DNA of 64,000 nt from Leguminivora glycinivorella (taxonomy: Eukaryota; Arthropoda; Insecta; Lepidoptera; Tortricidae). The notes under the pieces are model-generated. The model was not told where the DNA came from, searched no databases, and was given only the letters and a program-made list of their open reading frames with translations. This document shows positions 60,201-64,000 of this stretch, one piece after another. Within the stretch, counting starts at the first letter, position 1; each line of letters starts with the position of its first letter. Made by a program: the position numbers and the translations under genes. The stretch covers positions 1,674,001 through 1,738,000 of the forward strand of contig NC_062971.1 in assembly GCF_023078275.1 (NCBI RefSeq), given 5' to 3'.

Positions 60201-63200
60201 TTTGTTTTAAAATTTTTTTCAAACAAATGAAATTCAACTCAATTTAAAGTACAACTAGACCCAAAATTCCCTATCAAAAATGTTGTACATTCTGACAAAA
60301 AAGAGTAAAAACTAAAAAGTGGCAACATTGTAAATAGTGTCATCCCTTTCAAATCAATAGGAGCACATAAGTTATATCATATGTATATTCGTACCTGGAC
60401 AAAGGCCGCATAATACAGCCCGAAGCCCCGCCAAGCAGCAGCAGTAAGGCCATCGCCAGGACCTGTACAAGTCCCAACCCGCTGCTAAGAACGCGAGCCA
60501 AGCTACGAAAGAAACCTGGAAACAAACAAAAAGTCAGTCAACCAAATCCAAATAGGGGTAGGGCATAGCGAATGATATTCCGCTTTGTCTGGTAGGGAAC
60601 AGCACAGCGGATATCATCACGCTCGAATCTAGCAGAGCCCAACTGGGGTAGTACCTCCGCCTTACAGAAGACCGCAGCCAAATAGCACTAGACCCTACTC
60701 ATAGTGTTGTGTTCCTGCCGGTGAGTAAGGCTGCCAGAGCTCAAAGAGGGTGCGGTGTGCTGATGACGCGAGGACTTACGGAACTGACTTAATTACTAAT
60801 TGTCCTTTGAGTCGTCGGCAACCCGAACCCTCCTTCGAACTTGTGCACTCCTTTTTACTGTGTATTTAACAGAGCAAAAGGGAATGTACACGTTTCTAAT
60901 GGGGTGGCAGTGCGCACGTGACACTCTTTGAGTTGCAGGCGTCCATAGGTTACGGTGACCGCTTTCCATCAGGCAGGCGGGCCGTGCTTATGTTACACTG
61001 ACATTTTGGTTGGGATAGTTAATACAATCCTCGTGGTACCTCTACAAAATTAATTATATTGTTTAGGTTTTTGTCAACTCCCTCAAAAAAGAAGATCCTA
61101 TCGGCAGATCCTATCCTGTCGGCAGTGCCCCCACCAAGTCGAGCGCGAAGCAATAATTATCATATTTGGTGCTTATTTGCAATAATTATCATGTTTATCT
61201 TGTCAGGTCAGATTCAACTTTACTAATGATTTACATTTTTATTTATTTATTGCTAAGTAAAAACAAAACACTTAAATCTTACAATAACTTCGCCAAACTG
61301 CGGAACAGTTTGTTGGCGAATAAAAAAACACCCGGACTTATATGTAGTATGTACTTACTACTAGCTTATCTAACTTAATTGCTATACACAGGCACCATGA
61401 TAACGGGTCACCTTGCACGAATATTCCTTACAATGAATTAAAAATGCCATTGCACAAATACAAATGCAGATGCAATTAAAAAAATAAGTAATCGGATATT
61501 TTGAAAATAATCGGGAACACCGGTTCCTAATTTTTGGTCCCGGTTCTTTCGCCACCGTAAAATTACCAGGATTTCCCGGGAAATCGAGAACCGGGAAATA
61601 CCGGGAGCATGCCCTACCTACGTATGGAGCGTCGATTCATGACAATCGTATGAGCTTCAATTGTTGACATGTACTCAGGCCTTAGCCATCTTGTGTACGA
61701 AGTAAGTTTTTTTTTTTATTTATTATTCAGAACAACATGTACACTTTTACAAATTTTATATATCTCGCCAAACTATGACGTTTGATGGCGAGTTAGCGCT
61801 CATTTTTATGCTTATAACTTAACCTATTTACTTAATTCTAACAACTTGTTAATAGTTTTACTTCATTTAAACCAAATTTAAACAAACATTTAAGCATGCT
61901 CAATACGTACTTATTGCAGGATTCATCTATCTAACTTACAGACTATGACTTAACACTGAGGAAAAAACTTTTTAATCTGGATTTGATTACCCCTTTGCTC
62001 ACTAAGTAGTGGTACCTTTATCACTTTGACGTTCCTTATCCGGCATCGGAATGGCCTCCGGATACCTGTAGAGCCGCAGCAGCGTCACCAGGTATTTGAT
62101 GGCGATGATGAGGATTTGCAGCCACGGCATGTTTAGGGTCATGGTTTTCATGCTGCTGCCGATGATGTAGACAATCACACGGTGGAGGATGAAGAGAGCT
62201 GGATTGAAAGAGAATGTTTCACTCGTCAAACATATTTGGGAAACTTTTTGTGATGGACTCGCCAAATTTTATGATTTTACTAATGAATGGAATGGTTATT
62301 TTGAAATTAGAACACAGTATCCAGTCAACATTTCTTAATATTTGTCTTCATAGCTTAGAAATAGAACACACACAGTAGTTATACAATTAACCCCGTCTAA
62401 TGAAATAATGAAATGAAATAAATGTTTATTCAAAACTAAAACTTAAAACTAAACTTTAACTTCTGCCAAACCAGAGTATGGTTTGTTGGCAGACGAGGCT
62501 CCTAATACATTAGGTTCTATAGAAATCTACTTATATTATTTACTAGCAATGGCAAACAAGACAAAAAATGTACTTCAATTAAGAGTGCTACAAGGTTCTA
62601 TTTTGGGTCCATTACTATTTTGGTTTATATATATAAATAATTTGATTAAATACATAGCCCCCATTCCAACCGAGGGTGAGGCATTCGACGATTTCATATA
62701 TCACGATAACGTGATGCTGCTGAATGGAACTCATACTTGAAAGTGGCTTAAGACCGTGACTTTAATTTCATTTAGAATGCTAGTGTTACTCTTTTCCGGA
62801 AATTACATTTTCAATACACTTACCAACATGCATATGCAGGTTATACGAAGGATTCTGCTCGTCCAAATACGCAAGTCCATGGGAAAAGAAGGCCGCCCTT
62901 CCCAGTGCGCTCACCACGCCACATACGAGCAGCATGGTCAGACGTACTGCAGCCAATGCGGAGATACCCGTTGAGGACGACCAAGGAGCTAGTGGTTGAA
63001 CTACGCTTGTGCAAAGACCTGTAAACCAGAAAAAGGAGGTTACTGTGAGGGGACCGTTGAATTTGTGAAAATAACTTCGTAAGTAACTGCATCGCTAAAT
63101 AAATAATTTCCGTATGAAGAAATCGGCATCGAATATACTGGACTAGCCAAATGTACTGGAAGACGTCTTTATTTTTATGATACCTACATAACATAGGGTT

Positions 63201-63719
63201 AAAAGCTATATATTTAGCGCCTATTTGCTTGCCACGAAAAGCGACTAATATCCGAACTTCCAACCGAGAGGTGGGGGAAACTTAGTGCGTTTTCACATTA
63301 TCCGCTATTGAAATCTTTCCGACATCCGATATCGGATCGGATAATGTGAAAACGCACTTAGCCAACTAGCCAACTTACTTATTAGAATTCAAGTGTCCTG
63401 ACGATGTGTTCACATAAGTTTCAAAAAGCACACACGACCTCCGCATTGAAATTACGGCTTCACTGGTTAGTAGTATTTTCAAGTACCTACCTACTTAAAG
63501 GTCTACATCATAAGTAATCTAAAGCTCCGAATAACAAAACTAAAAACTTACCCTCATCAATAGTAACATCCGGGTCAGGCAGCGCGAACAGAGGTATCGT
63601 GGTCACCAGAGCGGCGATGGTCCAGCCTACCAGTACACTCCTTCTTCTCTTCGAAGACAGGCCACTGATGATCGGGACCATTAGGAACTCCAGCAGAGAT
63701 ATGCTGACTATAGCGGCAT
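51037..63719 (-). CDS. OATP/SLCO-family organic anion transporter 2 (3' ten exons; 5' end outside window)
   Basis: Paralogue of the plus-strand gene at 576-8664. Minus-strand exons: 63719-63552, 63018-62824, 62198-62016, 60515-60395, 59022-58933, 57138-56942, 54022-53909, 52958-52834, 51684-51544, 51215-51037, stop TAG at 51039-51037. About 504 residues are visible. The Kazal-like loop reads CGQFCG, CDRPWMEFAPVC, TYFSSCHAGC, VYSNCTC and RGACDDGSC, close to the family pattern. Other segments: HGLAYLDEQNPSYN after TM4, a final TM (AGLAFILTIISCVIL) and an acidic tail RRQKEPKEEDMDLG. Junction phases 1,1,1,0,0,2,2,1,1 match OATP-1 one for one. The exon 60515-60395 is one base short (121 nt; the paralogue has 122). 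The first TM exon is right of base 64000. Substrate cannot be read from the sequence. Confidence 0.85.
51544..51684 (-). CDS. OATP-2 penultimate exon (TM10-TM11)
   Basis: Encodes LAFIWQTTILLESVEKRDVA, MAVGVASSVVSLVAFVGAHG and FYMGIS. It is 141 nt with phases 1/1, the same as OATP-1 exon 10. The charged turn before the second helix aligns with TVDKAVALG of the paralogue. Confidence 0.85.
51830..51876 (-). pseudogene. Short copy of part of OATP-2 exon 52958-52834
   Basis: tgtacgcgctcgcacacgag followed by ccatcatcgca matches the exon (52876-52900) nearly exactly over about 40 bp. It lies 3' of the parent, next to a MITE piece (51708-51830). Confidence 0.6.
52054..52502. mobile_element. hAT-like MITE, 449 bp, 8-bp TSD
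   Basis: Ends taggcttgtgtcgttc / gaaacggcacaagccta, flanked by CCATAAAC at 52046-52053 and 52503-52510. The interior has repeated GAACTA/GTTC-type palindromes and inverted tttgctcatttagttcag words. Confidence 0.85.
52834..52958 (-). CDS. OATP-2 exon with end of Kazal loop
   Basis: Encodes VYSNCTCAPGGLVTRGACDD, GSCASAYNLHQ and MFYLLVCMVS. It is 125 nt with phases 2/1. Part of it (the bases for CASAYN and neighbours) reappears about 1 kb downstream at 51830-51876. Confidence 0.88.
53471..53870 (+). repeat. Dispersed repeat, interrupted by the C-tract element
   Basis: Shares gagggtgcggtgtgctga, tgtcctttgagtcgtcggca, gtgtccataggttacggtg and ccgctatccaccaggcgg with 60695-60995. The C-tract/CACGTG repeat (53672-53815) splits it, and 60940 shows the uninterrupted form. 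Confidence 0.75.
53672..53815 (+). repeat. C-tract/CACGTG repeat, copy 3
   Basis: Two cacgtgacc motifs with 11-12-base C runs, ending ctggatccgcgc. It lies 94 bp past the donor side of the OATP-2 Kazal exon, in opposite orientation to that gene. Confidence 0.65.
53909..54022 (-). CDS. OATP-2 Kazal-like exon
   Basis: Acceptor TTTTTTAG, donor GTAAAC. Encodes CDRPWMEFAPVCVTEQ, TTYFSSCHAGC and ATTDTVNNIG. It is 114 nt with phases 2/2, identical in length and phase to the Kazal exon of OATP-1. This is the strongest single family marker in the gene. Confidence 0.9.
54560..54683. repeat. GGGGC(C)CGTTTCTCGAAA MITE
   Basis: ttctcgaaaagtacaagcct / ggcttgtacctttcgagaa inverted ends; it abuts the next member of the same family head to tail. 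Confidence 0.75.
54684..56757. mobile_element. MITE split by a 1.94-kb insertion
   Basis: Outer ends gggcccatttctcaaaactg at 54685 and ttcgagaaatgggcccc at 56757 belong to the 12669-12791 family. The insertion 54768-56710 separates its halves. Confidence 0.8.
54768..56710. mobile_element. 1.94-kb non-coding transposon, 4-bp TSD
   Basis: Inverted ends of about 36 bp start cgtcgctgcgcgtgcaaa and continue ttcgctatgtg. The TSD is ACTT (54764-54767 and 56711-56714). The interior is AT-rich, lacks any long frame and repeats CTATGTGA/TCACATAG-type words at many sites. Confidence 0.85.
57171..57495 (-). mobile_element. Full-length tRNA-derived SINE
   Basis: The minus strand starts ggtggtcgtggtctagcggt aagagcgtgcgac, has a B-box ggttcgaacc, the body ttcggaacttatctgtgaaa and the end gccgggataacgcaaggagg. 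Same family as 25179-25433. Confidence 0.8.
57530..58330 (+). repeat. Three adjoining copies of a GTTATTTGTT(A/T)TACAAGGGGGCAAAG repeat
   Basis: Copies begin near 57525, 57718 and 58141. The middle copy matches the repeat nested in 37117-39601 (gtattttaacgccgagtg, accacgagcgaagcgagtgg, ctagtgaggggaaa). The outer two are a related type (accgcacgtgccaat, gtatcaa-type words, gccaccgagtgaaac). Confidence 0.7.
59196..59506. repeat. Palindromic element, 311 bp
   Basis: tgggccattttttttt...caaagttgtccac at the left is inverted at 59479-59506; the inner arms agagctcgcgattctgag and tttttcatacatttt also pair. It lies in an OATP-2 intron. Confidence 0.75.
60024..60172. repeat. MITE with TAAGGTGCA ends
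   Basis: taaggtgcattagggtaatt / aattaccctagtgcacctta, about 149 bp. Confidence 0.75.
60395..60515 (-). CDS. OATP-2 exon with one-base frame error
   Basis: Good acceptor (TTTCCAG) and donor (CAG|GTACG). The acceptor phase gives FFRSLARVLSSGLGLVQVLA followed by MALLLLL; the donor phase and the next exon (VKYNVRHD) require GFGLYYAAFVQ, which is one frame away. Length is 121 nt; 122 would keep frame, as in the OATP-1 exon 4096-4217. A missing base in the GCTGCTGCTGCTTGGCGGGG stretch would explain it. Confidence 0.7.
60695..60995 (+). repeat. Dispersed repeat (uninterrupted relative of 53471-53870)
   Basis: Starts gtgttcctgccggtgagtaa, also present as a fragment at 53075-53115; ends with ccataggttacggtgaccg and caggcgggccgtgctt. 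Confidence 0.7.
62555..62740 (+). mobile_element. Degenerate LINE reverse-transcriptase fragment
   Basis: Reads VLQGSILGPLLFWFIYINNL, the conserved (V)PQGSILGPLLF..YIN motif of non-LTR reverse transcriptases. The catalytic YADD region is not visible. It is preceded by a LINE-tail-like ttattcaaaactaaaactta stretch. Confidence 0.6.
62824..63018 (-). CDS. OATP-2 exon (TM3-TM4)
   Basis: Encodes LCTSVVQPLAPWSSSTGISA, LAAVRLTMLLVCGVVSALGR and AAFFSHGLAYLDEQNPSYN. It aligns with OATP-1 exon 2112-2303 (ARLSLFAHGFVYVDDHEPEH), phases 1/1 in both. The two genes agree on the AHG/SHG-(L/F)-(A/V)-Y segment, a recognisable family position. Confidence 0.85.
63284..63360. repeat. Short MITE, GTGCGTTTTCACATTATCC ends
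   Basis: gtgcgttttcacattatccg / cggataatgtgaaaacgcac. It is a compact copy of the 20774-20900 family in the first visible OATP-2 intron. Confidence 0.75.
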
Positions 63720-63749
63720 CTGGAAGAAAACGAATATTTAATGAGTTAT

Positions 63750-63935
63750 TTAAGGAGGACCAACGAATGTCGAAGGAAGTAACGGGAGACGAACCGAGGA
63801 AAAGGTGTATGGACTGAGTGAAAAATGATATGAAATGAAAACAAGTGAATGGTGGGATGAGAGGTGAAAGAGAGGTATGGAAGAGAAGGGCATGCCGTGC
63901 CGATCCTAAATGACTGGGATAAGGGCAGGCGAATA
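63750..63935 (+). mobile_element. RTE-type LINE C-terminal fragment
   Basis: Near-identical to 25888-26085: gaatgtcgaaggaagtaac, gaggaaaaggtgtatggac, aacaagtgaatggtgggatg. It lies in an OATP-2 intron; 63936-64000 shows nothing else. Confidence 0.65.
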
Positions 63936-64000
63936 ATGATTTAAGGATGATCAACAGCTATCACTTAAACAATAAGCATTAAAAATAAAAAAATAAAGGA

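Overview
This is animal nuclear DNA, most likely from a moth or butterfly. It is AT-rich, its genes are split by GT-AG introns, and the introns and spacers are full of 3' fragments of RTE- and CR1/Jockey-type LINEs, tRNA-derived SINEs, hAT-like elements and palindromic MITEs of the kind common in Lepidoptera. I had no database search; all family calls come from reading the translated exons.

Three protein-coding genes are visible. (1) Plus strand, 576-8664: the 3' eleven exons of a divergent organic-anion-transporting polypeptide (OATP/SLCO family), recognised by its Kazal-like extracellular cysteine loop and about twelve hydrophobic segments; its 5' exon(s) lie left of the window. (2) Minus strand, 44901 down to 12830: UTP-glucose-1-phosphate uridylyltransferase (UGP), with seven coding exons, the first a probable 27-nt micro-exon separated from the rest by a 28-kb intron; the start-codon exon was not found. 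(3) Minus strand, 63719 down to 51037: the 3' ten exons of a second OATP, a paralogue of the first with the same intron positions and phases; its 5' end lies right of the window. The two OATP genes converge on either side of UGP. UGP makes UDP-glucose (glycogen, trehalose, chitin, glycosylation); the OATPs would move amphipathic anions across the plasma membrane. Nothing in the sequence shows that the three act together.

The feature I find most unusual is a set of 'exon echoes': at least eight coding exons in all three genes are followed, always on their 3' side, by partial, decaying direct copies. The last exon of the first OATP is followed by seven more copies in a 120-bp-unit array. Two OATP exons (6709-6828 and 60395-60515) carry frame errors that are either real lesions or assembly indels. 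A 5'-truncated RTE insertion sits inside a UGP splice donor, and its target-site duplication regenerates the donor.

Layout: 1-575 repeats and intron of OATP-1; 576-8664 OATP-1; 8665-12829 exon array, MITEs, a microsatellite-associated repeat inside a 186-bp direct duplication; 12830-16613 main UGP exons; 16614-44874 UGP intron 1, made of nested transposons, LINE ends, SINEs and palindromes; 44875-44901 UGP micro-exon; 44902-51036 spacer with MITEs, a hAT-like element and echoes of the OATP-2 last exon; 51037-63719 OATP-2 with transposon-rich introns; 63720-64000 OATP-2 intron with an RTE fragment.
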